From: Owenia fusiformis
Lineage: Eukaryota; Annelida; Polychaeta; Sabellida; Oweniidae
NCBI GenBank assembly: GCA_903813345.2
Contig: CAIIXF020000007.1
Location: 37,718,759 to 37,782,758, forward strand
Reading direction: 5' to 3'
Length of the DNA: 64,000 bases
The translations under genes and the position numbers were made by a program. The notes under the pieces were generated by a model. That model was not told the origin of the DNA. It made no database searches and was given only the letters and a program-made list of their open reading frames with translations. How positions within the stretch are numbered: the stretch's first letter is position 1; each line of letters starts with the position of its first letter. Positions 1 to 26,714 of the stretch are shown here, piece by piece.

Positions 1-515
1 TGATAATGTCATATTTCATGCAAATACAGTGATTTACATAATTATTGTATCTTATAATGTGGGATATTATGATACCTTCAGTTTGGTACCACTTGCAGCT
101 TTCAACTCTCAAAACTGTGGAAGTTATTGTACTTTGAAATGATTAACATCAATTCTTTCACAGAATGCCACGCCCCTTTTCAGTAATATAATCATGTGTC
201 TGACAATGTTTTTCCAAAACTTTCGATTGCAAATATGTTCAAAATTAATGTACATATATATTTAAAATCATTAATGTTCATGAATGACTAAGACTGATCA
301 CTCAGGCAGAAAGGTATAATGCGATACCGTTGTAAAGAGGCAAGAATTATGATTGATGATGTCACATTTTATGCAAATGAGACAATTTGCATAATTATTG
401 CATCATATAATATAGGATACTATAATAGCTTCATTTTGGTACCACTTACAGCTTTCAATTCTCAAAACTGTGGAAGTTATTATACTTTGAGATGATTAAC
501 ATCAACTCTTTCAAA
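1..515. repeat. Two diverged copies of a ~165-bp repeat
   Basis: Positions 1-165 and about 345-515 are diverged direct copies. Both contain the phrases tggtaccactt, ctcaaaactgtggaagtta and gatgattaacatcaa in the same order. Between the copies lies AT-rich sequence with no coding signal. The repeat is not recognised. Confidence 0.75.
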
Positions 516-669
516 AATTCAAGATGGCCGACAAGATGGCCGCCAATGAGTACCATGGGACAATATTTCATTCTGGGAATACGCAAAAATCTTTAGTATG
601 GACCTTTAGGATTACAAAAATGTACATTAAAAAAATACATCTTTCGGGTGCATGGGGACCATACCTTCC

Positions 670-925
670 TACTAGACTAACACAGGTGTTCACATTAGAA
701 AGGTGCTCACTAGAAATACCAAAAAAGGTGTTCTTGAGACACAGGTGTTCACAACTACTAGACACATGTGTTCCCAAGAGAAAAGTGTTCACTAGATACA
801 GGTTTTGCTGCACTGCAATAATTGATAATGTGCTAAGAATTGGTGTTCACTAGTCACAGGTGTTCACTAGATACAGGTGTTCTCTAGACACAGGTGTTCA
901 CTAGATACAGGTGTTTACTAAATAG
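670..925. repeat. Degenerate ~18-20 bp minisatellite
   Basis: The motif acaggtgttcactagata and variants recur about ten times, most regularly from 840 to 920. Short open frames here on both strands (524-853 +, 568-813 -) are by-products of the repeat and not genes. From 925 to 1500 I see no feature. Confidence 0.75.
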
Positions 926-1508
926 AGTAGTCCATATATATGAGAATACCATGACAGTGCCTGTGTTCTATATTATGAGTTGCCAAAATTAGTTATAAGA
1001 CTTATAACATAGATAGATGGTGCTGACTGGAACAAAATTAGCTATAGCGAGTTAATTAACAACAGCCTTAGCTGTGCTTGTATAAAAACCACCGGCTATA
1101 TTTAGAGAAGCTTTTGCACAATTCTAGCTATAAGATCATCAATTATGACCATAGGAAGAAACAAAAATATTTTTATTAATTATACATTGCTCTCTTTATA
1201 TATTTTGAAAGCATTTGTAGCAGAACTATGGGACAATCTAAAAATGCGAAACTGACATTCTTGGGAGCTAGCTCTACTCGAACCGGAAGTAAAACCTGCG
1301 CAAACAGAGGTGAAAATAGACCCGGTACTGCATCCTTAATGAGAGGAGCGACAAAACGACATCAGCCGCATATATTCTGAAAATGTCACACGTATCCCAT
1401 TAATATCAAGATCCTGTCATTGTACATATACAGATACTAACAATAACACATGATCGTTGGATAAATTAAAGATTAGTACAGTATATAACCATGTGTTTCA
1501 CGTTAAAG

Positions 1509-2891
1509 GCGATGGCAACACGGTCGACACTGGACCAACTACAGCGCAGCCACCAGGAGGTGTTGCCCCGGGGAGAGTTGCCGCACCACAAGGCAACTTC
1601 ATGGTCATGAACTTTCCTGGACCCGAGAGTAAGCAAAGGGAACTTTATTTCAAAAAGTGTCTCAAACAATATTTTTACGTAGATTTTGAGAAATGAATTT
1701 TTAGATGATTTGTTTGAACTTTTTTTAAGCTTCACCCGGGCTTTCAAAACAATAACGACATCAAGTCTACCTGCAAAACTAATTTTATTCTTCTGCCTAT
1801 AATAATGAAAAAGTGAATATCACAAATATAATCATCAGCTATACGATTATTATGCCATCAACTATAGCAGCGTCATTGAGTAGAACAAAATGAGCAAAAA
1901 TGAAGAGAATTGATATTTTAGTGCCGTCTTAAGATAATCGGTATGGAATAATCGTTGAACACATGAAACTCTCCTTAAAGTGTAAAAACTAAGATAATCG
2001 GTATGGAATAATCGTTGAACACATGAAACTCTCCTTAAAGTGTAAAAACTAAGATAATCGGTATGGAATAATCGTTGAACACATGGAACTCTCCTTAAAG
2101 TGTAAAACTGTAAAAATTTGAAAGTTCGTTTTTATTGTTACGCAAGAGATCTCTCGTGTAGCAGAGGTTACAGCAGTTACGTGATAGTAAAAATGTCATT
2201 GTTTCAGCATTACCTTCCACGGCGTTGGCATACCCGGCAAGCAATACAAAAAATGGGCGTCTTCGGGGTTTCGGGCTAACAGGTCAAGAATGCGTTGACC
2301 AGTGTTTTGCGGAAGTGACGTGTTTGGCGACGGATTTCAACAGCGTCGATGGGTCATGCTGGATACATACCAGAATGACGTCATGCGATCCTTTGATGCA
2401 AGCCAATCAATTATATCACATTAAGAAAACTGCATGTCGTACGTTTATCCTTAATATAATATATTCTCATTTTTCACGTACACTCCCCTCTCTAAGTTTG
2501 GTAACCGAAACCCTTCACTCGATAGTGCGATAGTGGATAAAAGTCTGTTAATGTTTGAATTTTACTTGGAAATATAGTTCGGAGATTGATAGTGACTCTT
2601 TTTAATCCCCAATCATAGCTTTGTTTAAGTTTCAAATGGGGGCTTCCAATTGCCAAACTGATGGAGAGAGATGTAGATCAAGTAAAGCTTTTCATACCTA
2701 TTAAAACAACTTAATTCCATGAACATAGGTTAATTGTTAAGATAGACTACACTATCGTATCATTTTGCCCCTTTTCTTTCATATGTCAAGTGATGTGCAT
2801 TTGTAGTTCACTATATCATTAACTCAGGATTTAATAAATTAAAAGTGATTTTCCGTTTCAGCTGCGCCGTTCCCAATGCCAACATTCTGAT
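1509..2891 (+). CDS. 3' end of a modular extracellular protein with a PAN/Apple-like domain (partial)
   Basis: Three exons fit together. Exon 1509-1628 (120 nt) encodes a Gly/Pro/Thr-rich linker and ends at a GTAAGC donor. Exon 2208-2438 (231 nt) follows a TTTCAG acceptor. It encodes a cysteine module around GFGLTGQECVDQC, then TCLATDFNS and GSCWIHT, spaced like a PAN/Apple fold. The last exon, 2862-2891, adds PAPFPMPTF and a TGA stop. The first two exons are both phase 1-1, the usual arrangement for shuffled extracellular modules, and the frame is continuous through all three. AATAAA signals follow at 2949-2962. The PAN assignment rests on cysteine pattern and context. The first exon is the least certain, and any 5' exons lie outside the window or were not recognised. 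Ligand and role cannot be stated. Confidence 0.55.
1926..2106. repeat. 60-bp tandem repeat, three near-identical copies
   Basis: A 60-bp unit containing aagataatcggtatggaata is repeated three times. The copies are almost identical; the third differs by one base (atgaaa to atggaa). The array lies in the intron between the linker exon and the PAN-like exon. Confidence 0.95.
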
Positions 2892-2948
2892 GAGGACTTT
2901 TGAGGCCAAATTTTATGTTACATCAGCCCAGGATAAAGCAATGATTAT

Positions 2949-2962
2949 AATAAACAAATAAA
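2949..2962 (+). terminator. Polyadenylation signals of the PAN-like gene
   Basis: Two overlapping AATAAA hexamers (2949-2954 and 2957-2962) lie about 60-70 bp after the TGA stop. From here to about 3500 is AT-rich intergenic DNA in which I see nothing else. Confidence 0.5.
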
Positions 2963-3508
2963 TTCGAATAATGAAATAAATCATGTGTAGAGTATTCAAG
3001 ATGTGTATTCAATCACAGAAGCACAGTTATTTACAATTATTACACGTTTGTTATGTATCAAACGTAAATACCTAGAAATCTGACAAGACACTAGACAAGA
3101 TTAAACAGCGCAAATCATTCTTAATACTATTATTTATCCGTTTTGTTAAGATGTGCAGTCTAATCAATCACAAGTTGATACCTTTTTTATTATATCACGA
3201 TTCGGCTAATTCCCTGATACATTGACCAATAAAATAAAAAGAAAGTTCTTAGTTTTTCATATCCAAACAAATATTTTAATGCATTTTTATAAGACTAATG
3301 GAGTATATAAACTATTTTTGCAAAAATCTGAACATGTTCATGAGTTCCGTGTTTTTCTATGAATTCACTAAATAGATAAAGGACGAATTGTAAATCATGT
3401 TCGCACTTGAAATCGTAGTGTGCAGAGACCTAAGTAAACTCTTTTATCTGTCAAACTGTGTCACATGAGCTCTTAGAGAAATCACGGGACGTTCGCTATC
3501 AGCTGTTG

Positions 3509-3514
3509 TATATA
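3509..3514 (+). promoter_or_regulatory. Candidate TATA box and 5' leader exon of the first cathepsin gene
   Basis: A TATATA motif lies ~260 bp before the first coding ATG. About 30 bp further on begins a short stretch ending ...gttATG|GTAGGT at 3572. Joined to the acceptor CAAAG|ATG at 3770, it would place an in-frame ATG directly before the annotated one. In all three cathepsin genes the ATG directly follows an AG, so a short leader exon upstream of each is likely. This is inference without transcript data. Confidence 0.4.
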
Positions 3515-3770
3515 GGCTCGTTGAAATCATATGATTCTCACTTTCGAGGAACTTTCACGAAGAAAAGTTATGGTAGGTTCATAATCGTAAATAAATCTAA
3601 TTAATTTACTTACCTGATTTACTTTTAAACTGATAATACAAGCCATTAACAATCTGAAGAAATACCTCTATTTGACATCACTATTTTATATGTTTTTGTA
3701 ATTATTGTTTGCGTAATAACCAATGGAACATGCATCATGTTATATTATATATTGAACCTTTACTTCAAAG

Positions 3771-10548
<6,778 letters not shown>

Positions 10549-13016
10549 ACCAGCAATATAGAGACGATATTAATGCTCAATCACATCCCTTGTACTCACT
10601 ATCTACTCTACTAGCATTTCGCTCAGAGTAGTCGTGCCCCGGATAAAGACAGCACCAAAAACCGGGGAGGATGTAGATCATACTTTCACTTTGGGACAAT
10701 ACAATACGTGCAATACGTTGTTTAGATTTTATAACATTAATTTCATGATTGAATAGACATAAAACGAACTGGTATTGACATTGTAGCATAATAATAAACC
10801 ATGACGACAACAGTAGATGATTATAAAGATATGAAAAGATCGTTGATTGAGGCTTCCAAAACGTGCCAAAAGTAATATTCAAAACTGTGTTAACTTAACA
10901 TATTTATTTGTAAAACGCATGGTTTTGTAAGAAATAAATTTAAATGTAAATACATTAAAAGAGTTTCACTTGAGTAAACAGCCCTCACTTAATTATATTG
11001 TGACAATTGATCGAGATCGTTAAACTAAGTCGTAAGACTCTTTATGTCAGGTCATCACCATTGTTATGAGAGATTGTGTTGTAAACGTTCATAATATTAA
11101 ACATTTGAGATGTTAAAAAGAGGAAAAGTAGAACCGCAAATAGGTATTGCATGTATCAAAAACAATAACAAACTTCCAAAACATAACGTCATTTAACATC
11201 CGGGCTTTGTTTTATCATCTGGGGTTTGTTATGATGGATGAAACTTGAAACATTGAAGCAAGAAAATGAATCTACGATTTTTGTTTTTCTTGATAAAAGG
11301 GCAATGAAACACGTAGTCCCTTTCCACAAAACTAATAAATATCCTAGCAATACATTTTATGCATTTCGGCGGGTAATGTTTAATTTTTTGATTAATTGCA
11401 TTTTTCCTACAAGCTTTTCTTAAACTCTATGGTGTATTTTGTAAACGCCAAAATATACAAGATGCATTGCTGTTTCACGTTTTTGGGTTTAAAGAAAGTG
11501 ACTAAGCGGCAACTTCAAAAAGACACCCTTGGTTTTACTGACGAGGCGTTTTACTTAAAGGCACACTATACTTAATTAAGAAGAAAAAATAAATATTGAA
11601 GCATGGTACTCACAAACTTGCTCAAATATGCCTCAAAGTTAGATTTGCTTTCAACAAAAATTTGAGCTGTTGTTGGTGTCAAATGAAAGATACGGTTCTT
11701 ATGAATACATTGGATATACTATGAAATTTAAATGCAAGTCTTCATTTTGCCCAAAAATGTTGAAAATTCCCAGAAATGGGCCTTTAAGACACGTGAAAAC
11801 AAAATTTACAAACATACATCATGACATATGAATATTTCAACTCTGAAAATGTTTACCTTTCAAAATATAAGCATTTTAATAATTGATTTATTCAAAAATT
11901 ATGTTTTGGAACTTTTGACATTTTACCCTTATTTGAATTGTTTTGGGTGGGATCCCTGTATTAATTTGTAGATGTAACCGTATAGTGTTGCTTAAGTGTG
12001 TGTCATCACAAGAGATATAAATCACAAATCGATGACTACCTGTGAAGTAGTTTACAAGCACTTCAATAGTCGTTGTCATTTAATAATGAGGAAAACAATG
12101 CAGCATGAGGAAGTCAAATAGGTTTTAGACAAAATGTTCAAAATCTCATGAAATTATATTATTTTGAAAACCGATCATATTGTAAAAAAAAGACTTATCC
12201 ACGTGTGGCGTATGTTGCTTATCCGATTGAAATGCTTTTTAATATTCCCTGTTACACCTGTTTTAAACTTTAGAACTATAAGAAGATCATTAGCATATCC
12301 ATGTATTTGCCACTTAACAAGGAAGTACTTGAATATATCAAAATGTTTCCCGGTTTTGATCCAAAAATAGAGCTCTATTCATGATTTCGTGACGTTCATT
12401 ATTTACAACACAAAGCAGGTAAAAGGGAATAGAGATTTTAGACGATTTTTTGGCCAGACGGTACGAAGCTTACCCGGCTAAGAGGAATTCGCCAAAATAG
12501 TAAGTAATAGTTTTAAATAGTATACTCGAGCTATTACTAAAATAAATCTAATAAATATAAGTTTATCAAGATTTCGAGATATATTTAATTGTGATCGAGG
12601 AAAATACAAAACAAATTTGTTTTAACACACAAAGAAATGCAAGCATATGTCGAAAAACAATTGATTTTTTAATGATTTTAAATTATCTTGTGACAAGGGT
12701 GATAGACAAATTTTAAAGCTTGCTTATATTTGTTATTTTCTAACCAATATATGTAAAGTTTTAGAGTAAACGTTAACCTTTTATAAGATTCATTATATCA
12801 TATTCATTATATTACATATAACTTATAGAGTATACTTTAGCCTTATAATGAGGAGAAATCATTTTGACTTCACCTTGCAATTTTTTCTGTAGCTAATACA
12901 CTGATGGATGTATTCTCTATGCTAAACATGTTTATCTGTAGGTTATTTGTATTTTCGAATACAGTATGTAATAAGTTGTAATATTGTAAACGTTCTTTTG
13001 TGTAGTTCTTTGCCAA
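10549..13016. other. Intergenic DNA between cathepsin copies 1 and 2
   Basis: About 2.5 kb of AT-rich DNA holding the 3' UTR of copy 1 (possible AATAAA at ~10931) and no convincing open frame or repeat. Short frames (10577-10882 -, 11238-11423 +, 11888-12079 -, 12164-12370 +) show no recognisable motif and are treated as chance. Confidence 0.6.
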
Positions 13017-13024
13017 TATAAAAC
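13017..13024 (+). promoter_or_regulatory. Candidate TATA box of cathepsin copy 2
   Basis: TATAAAAC preceded by CCAA lies ~195 bp before the first coding ATG. A possible leader exon ends near 13088 (gagag|GTACAC) and would join the TTTTAG|ATG acceptor at 13211. Weak evidence. Confidence 0.35.
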
Positions 13025-13211
13025 AAGTAACTTACAATATTTTCATACCAGTTTCTTTTTCACCGCGGAAGTCCTAGTAGAAGAGAGGTACACTACACGC
13101 TTTTAAGAGAACGAATACGGATTTGTATACTTATGGATCTAAGGGAATCGTTTTTCTTTTCATACCCTTTTTGATTGCCCGATTGAGACTTCATCTTCAT
13201 TATTGTTTTAG

Positions 13212-16839
<3,628 letters not shown>

Positions 16840-18031
16840 CAATATGTGGACGCCATTTATATCATCTGTCGTATAGCTTACATTTATGACAATTAACTAA
16901 ATTGACTCTTGCGTTTGTGTGTATGGTCTTGCCTTAGTATGTGCTTCTAATGCTCTGAATAAATTGTTTTTAGTCAGGCAGATCATTTAATAAAAGTAAA
17001 CAGTAATTATTACATCTCGTGTATATCTCAAGACCACCCATCACAAAAAGTGAGATATTTGTAGTGAACCAAATAATTCTGTAATACTTTTTTATGAAAT
17101 TATAAATACACAAGAAAAACAAAATATAATGTAAAGTCTGTATATTTTCACTAATGCACTGATTTCCATCAACCATTATCCCGATTTTAAAGATATATCT
17201 TTTGTCGTCTACCTTTTCAACAGCGACATATGTAGGAAAATTCCTTCACCAACCGCTATCGGAAAAAAAAATAGGGAAACTGACACTGTCTCTATGAGGA
17301 AGTACTTTTTGGTCGTGCCATTTTATACGCAGTTATTCTCTAATGACAACTTTACTTTATATCTTTCCTGGGTATATGGTTTTAAATTATCATTGTAATA
17401 TAAAAATTGCAATGACAATTACAATGATCATATTTTGTAGTTTAGTTAGAATTAAGTACTAAATTATATTTAAACGTTATTTCCTCATCACGATTAAGTT
17501 ATAAAACTTACAGTCTACATAAGATATAAACGATTTCAAAACTATTCGAAGCTAGACTGAAAATCGAAGCTCAGTCTACAATAATACGAAAAATAACAAA
17601 AATAGTAAGTAATATCTTCAACGTTTTCTACTCGATTGTATCGCTATTGTGGAAACTTTTCAGAATTTCCAAATGGCATAGCTCGTAATCGAGAATGTAC
17701 ATTATTGAACGTATAATAACACCACGTGTTTGTTTGGAGACCAGTTGTATGGTCTGACAACATTTTACTTTTTAGTGATTAATTCTCTTGTGATTACGAT
17801 AATGTCTTAACTTTGGTTTTCAATCTTGAAACTAATACAACTAGGGATTTTTTCCCAGATTCGTTTTCATCACTGAAATATAGGGGGGGGCAAGTAAAGT
17901 ATTATTAAGTTTATTAAGGAAATAGTTGAAAATACTCGGATGTTGCAGCTTTGTCTTTAGTTTAATATAACATTCATTATTCCACAATATTTTCATAATA
18001 GTGTCGTTTTCATCATTTAATATTGTTTTAG
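16840..18031. other. Intergenic DNA between cathepsin copies 2 and 3
   Basis: About 1.2 kb, AT-rich, with a G9 run near 17882. No feature beyond the presumed 3' UTR of copy 2 and the promoter of copy 3, for which I see no clear TATA box. The minus frame 16970-17176 has no recognisable content. Confidence 0.55.
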
Positions 18032-22492
<4,461 letters not shown>

Positions 22493-23448
22493 TTGATGTC
22501 ATCTACAAATCCACCTGATATCTTACACACATAAAATAACAATTAAAAACTGAACCCATATATGCAATTTTCGAGGAAAAATTCCCGCAAATTCGACCAG
22601 GATTGACAAAGAATTGGTAGCGATATGGTGAACTAAATTAAATACATTTTCCTCTTAAACCAGTGATAAAAAAAATCTGATAAATTACACATTATCATTG
22701 TAATGGTCATCTTTTGAAAGGTGGCAATTTAGTTTGAACATTTGTATCTAATTTTTATATATTGTTTAACATACACATCAGAAATTGTTCTTGAAACCAT
22801 TATGTTTGGAATGAAATGAAACATCTATCCGAACCTCGTTGGAACAAAATGACATTTGCACAACGTATTTAGGTCTCTCAATATTGTAATTGTACAAAGT
22901 AAAGTTTGGTTCATTTTGAATAATTATCTAACAAATATAATAAAATGTATAGTTTATTTTTCATATATTTTTCGTACCAAGATTGGCATGGGATAAACAG
23001 ATCTTCCCATAGTCGGTTCGGGATATTGGAATTATCCCTTGGCCAATATAATATATCTACCCTCGGGACCTACGGCCCTCGGGCAGATATATTATATTGT
23101 CCTAGGGATAAATCCCAACATCCTGAACCTCATATAGGATAATCTCTATATACATGTACATCCCGACCAAACGGACCCTCGGGAAGATATTTATATTTCC
23201 CTCAGGATATACCACATTTTCAAAACATTCCATAACATAGCCCCCTCCCCTTACACTCCCCTACCATTGAATGCATACTAAATAGATATTTAGACTACTG
23301 GATCCACCCCTGGTTCATAAATATTAACTGCATTGCTTTACTACTCGTTAACCAAATTAAAACGTCTTCTTGATATAAAATTTACAATTAAATGGTTTTG
23401 GAAGAGTATACGCATGCAGGCAATCAACTCGATACTGAAAACCCGACA
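22493..23448. other. Intergenic DNA with imperfect palindromes
   Basis: Between cathepsin copy 3 and the first transporter exon. From 22975 to 23215 there is an imperfectly palindromic stretch with recurring ccctcggg and (a)gatatatta(t)att blocks. A related short palindrome (tttatccctcgggagatcc) is at 20809-20870 inside cathepsin copy 3. Probably a decayed repeat; no coding signal. Confidence 0.5.
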
Positions 23449-23537
23449 ATGGCTATATGCTCCTATCTACAACTACTTGTTGCTGTATTATACATTACTG
23501 TATGCTCCGGTGTCAAAGATAATGATACAACGATCAG
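23449..23537 (+). CDS. Upstream alternative (or duplicated) first coding exon of the urea-transporter-like gene
   Basis: ATG at 23449 opens 29 codons plus 2 nt: a hydrophobic leader (MAICSYLQLLVAVLYITVCS) followed by GVKDNDTTIR and an AG|GTATAT donor. A second exon at 30526-30614 encodes a similar leader, ends SIKDNDTTIR, and has the same phase-2 donor. Either can join exon 2 at 35569 in frame (AG|A CAT). The DNA before both ATGs is also similar (actcga...gacaATGG). It is an alternative first exon or the remnant of a partial 5' duplication. Both frames are intact. A young LTR element sits 84 bp downstream of this donor. Confidence 0.7.
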
Positions 23538-23621
23538 GTATATTATTGTAATTATAATACTTCAAATCTGATAGTGTTTTAGCTCTGTTTTATATTATCA
23601 TTTTTTGTTGATTTTTATATT

Positions 23622-24644
23622 TGTCACGTTTTCAAGGTTCAATTTTACTTAGATAAGTTAACAGACTCAATAATTTAGTGAATTTCATAAATTATATTGA
23701 GATATGATTAAAATGTTCTACATCACAATTATTATGAAGAGGAGTTCACTTCACAAAGTTCAACCTTTATCCATTTCTTTAATTGATACAGTCCAAACAT
23801 GGGAATCACCGAAATTAACACCAAGTCTAGTTTAATTCGCACTTCCACAATACCGTGAGATCACTCCAAATTCGTATGGGTTAGGATTCCATTTCCTTTA
23901 CAATTCACAACACAAACTTGCAGTACTTCGCAAGTTTACACAGTACTCCTTGGACCTCTGCGACTTCACAAAATATTACTACGGCAAACCTTTATCCACT
24001 GATTTGTACCGGTAATATCACAATGTTATTCCACAAGTCCGTCTGAAGAATAACCACAATGCACAAATTCCAAGCAAGCACTTTCTGTAAATCATTATTC
24101 CACTTAAAATATTGCAGCAATCGTCCCATAGCAATCGCAAAAGACCGAACGATCATGATGAAAATAAAAGATGATTGATCCAGTGATGTAACTTTCAAAA
24201 GTTGGAGAATTTGCAAATGTTTACGGTTGATGAATCATTGTTTATCCTATGTCATGACTCCATATTCATGTAGTGTTTATCTCATCACAATTATGTATAA
24301 AATGTCATTTTTGAGTCACAACTATATATAAAATATCACCTATAGTAATCTAATTTTTACGGTCCTTTTCAATGTCTTTACATTTTATTCCCTCTCTACT
24401 TGATTCCTCCAAAACACTCCCTAACTAAAAATCCACTCTCTGTTATATCCAATACATATCTATATATATCTTCTTACGCTTTAGTGAACATACATATTTA
24501 AGTGAGTATGCATATTGCATGGTAAAGTTGAAAGTTCATAAGAATAAAACTATTTAAAGGACAAGGCACACTTTAGCCTAAAAATTTGAAAGGATAAGTT
24601 ACACATAGAAAATTTATCAACACATTTAGCTACAAATTGTGACA
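23622..24644 (-). repeat. LTR (3' LTR in element orientation)
   Basis: 1,023-bp terminal repeat with TG..CA ends. On the element's own strand it contains AATAAA within gggaataaaatg (complement of ~24380-24393), a possible polyadenylation signal. Confidence 0.95.
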
Positions 24645-24841
24645 TTACCCCATTGTTTGAGAAATTATGTAATGTTGAGTAACAACATGAAATATTTCTG
24701 ACTAGAATAAGTAGAAAATGTGAAAATTTTGTATAGAATTCCTTAACACATAATTATTCAAGTATAATTAAAACTTATATATAAAAAGTGGTTTGCACAT
24801 AAAAATCTAAAATTATAACACAAGTCTGTTAACAGAAAATT

Positions 24842-24859
24842 ATCCCGGACGAGCCCCCA
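24842..24859 (-). other. Primer-binding site, tRNA-Pro type
   Basis: The minus strand reads TGGGGGCTCGTCCGGGAT. This is complementary to the 3' end of tRNA-Pro and is the primer site known from tRNA-Pro-primed retroelements. It starts one base inside the element's 5' LTR. It fixes the element's orientation. Confidence 0.93.
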
Positions 24860-24860
24860 T

Positions 24861-25883
24861 TGTCACGTTTTCAAGGTTCAATTTTACTTAGATAAGTTAA
24901 CAGACTCAATAATTTAGTGAATTTCATAAATTATATTGAGATATGATTAAAATGTTCTACATCACAATTATTATGAAGAGGAGTTCACTTCACAAAGTTC
25001 AACCTTTATCCATTTCTTTAATTGATACAGTCCAAACATGGGAATCACCGAAATTAACACCAAGTCTAGTTTAATTCGCACTTCCACAATACCGTGAGAT
25101 CACTCCAAATTCGTATGGGTTAGGATTCCATTTCCTTTACAATTCACAACACAAACTTGCAGTACTTCGCAAGTTTACACAGTACTCCTTGGACCTCTGC
25201 GACTTCACAAAATATTACTACGGCAAACCTTTATCCACTGATTTGTACCGGTAATATCACAATGTTATTCCACAAGTCCGTCTGAAGAATAACCACAATG
25301 CACAAATTCCAAGCAAGCACTTTCTGTAAATCATTATTCCACTTAAAATATTGCAGCAATCGTCCCATAGCAATCGCAAAAGACCGAACGATCATGATGA
25401 AAATAAAAGATGATTGATCCAGTGATGTAACTTTCAAAAGTTGGAGAATTTGCAAATGTTTACGGTTGATGAATCATTGTTTATCCTATGTCATGACTCC
25501 ATATTCATGTAGTGTTTATCTCATCACAATTATGTATAAAATGTCATTTTTGAGTCACAACTATATATAAAATATCACCTATAGTAATCTAATTTTTACG
25601 GTCCTTTTCAATGTCTTTACATTTTATTCCCTCTCTACTTGATTCCTCCAAAACACTCCCTAACTAAAAATCCACTCTCTGTTATATCCAATACATATCT
25701 ATATATATCTTCTTACGCTTTAGTGAACATACATATTTAAGTGAGTATGCATATTGCATGGTAAAGTTGAAAGTTCATAAGAATAAAACTATTTAAAGGA
25801 CAAGGCACACTTTAGCCTAAAAATTTGAAAGGATAAGTTACACATAGAAAATTTATCAACACATTTAGCTACAAATTGTGACA
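24861..25883 (-). repeat. LTR (5' LTR in element orientation)
   Basis: Second 1,023-bp LTR, followed on the + strand by the ATATT target duplication at 25884-25888. Confidence 0.95.
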
Positions 25884-26007
25884 ATATTTTACCAGCAAAA
25901 GATGAAAGACTAATATTTAATTAATCCATTTGCCTTTACAACAACTCGTAACATACATCCTAGCTATTTGTGATGAAAAAAATAAGAAAATATGTTGAAA
26001 TATATTA

Positions 26008-26712
26008 TACACTCCCCTCCAAAATTTTGGCAACCTTAGCTCCCTCATTGAACTACGTGTTAAAGCCTCTTTAATAATTCTTTTGAATTGTTATTTACAT
26101 AACCTGCGAGGAAAATTCTTATATTATTGATAGAAATGTAACTTGACTTCATTTCCAATGCCCCCAAATTTTTCCAATATTTTCTTCAATTACAATAGGT
26201 CGGATATTGATAATAGACTTGATAAAATTCCGGAAATCGTCATTCCCATGTAAACCAATGGGAAATAGTGGGTTCTGGGCAAATCTTATTCCAAGATATC
26301 TATCCAGGTAAAACATTCACCAACATTTTAAAATAATTTTGTATAGAAATAGAAATAGAATTCTCTAACTTTTTAGACGCCAAGTGTTTAATTTACATTA
26401 TGCATGTTACAGAGCTTCAAAGTCATTTTTGAAAATCATTTTTCGCCTCTTGCGTTAATTGAATGAGAGGAGTTTTTTGAAAAATAATTTTGACTTTGAA
26501 GTCCTATAACTTTTTTTAAACCTGAAGAAACGTATCAACTTTTGTAAGAACTCGCATGGATGAATATTCTGTCATATGAAAAAAATTGACGTATTGGAAT
26601 GATGTCAAATCATAATTTCAGCCCTAAAAGTAGTTTTTCTGTATAGGTTATGCAAATGAAAATTAAAACATAAAGAGGCTTTAACACGTAGTTAAATGAG
26701 GTTGTTCAGAGA
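26008..26712. mobile_element. mariner/Tc1-type MITE, right end truncated
   Basis: Starts TACACTCCCCTCCAAAATTT and shares an ~120-bp inverted end with itself (aactacgtgttaaagcctctt at the left, aagaggctttaacacgtag at the right). The right terminus lacks the final gccaaac...ggaggggagtgta present in the complete relative at 51806-52684, so it is cut at about 26712. Confidence 0.8.
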
Positions 26713-26714
26713 AA

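Larger units (their letters stand above)
23622..25883 (-). mobile_element. Young non-autonomous LTR retrotransposon (TRIM-like), no coding region
   Basis: Two 1,023-bp LTRs (23622-24644 and 24861-25883) start TGTCAC and end GTGACA, and appear identical over every stretch compared. They flank only 216 bp of internal DNA. The 5-bp target duplication ATATT is present on both sides (23617-23621 and 25884-25888). On the minus strand the internal region starts, one base after its 5' LTR, with an 18-nt primer-binding site matching tRNA-Pro. A short purine-rich stretch lies at the other end. There is no gag or pol, so it must have been moved by proteins from another element. Identical LTRs imply a recent insertion. 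It lies antisense in intron 1 of the transporter gene. The identical 75-codon frames in each LTR show no protein family. Confidence 0.95.

Noticed and set aside
23992-24216. 75-codon minus-strand frames in both LTRs (also 25231-25455)
   Set aside because: They are identical because the LTRs are; there is no motif, and LTRs of this kind do not usually encode protein.
24842-24859. Integrated gammaretrovirus, suggested by the tRNA-Pro primer site
   Set aside because: There is no gag, pol or env and only 216 bp between the LTRs. tRNA-Pro priming is also used by other LTR elements, so nothing supports a viral origin.
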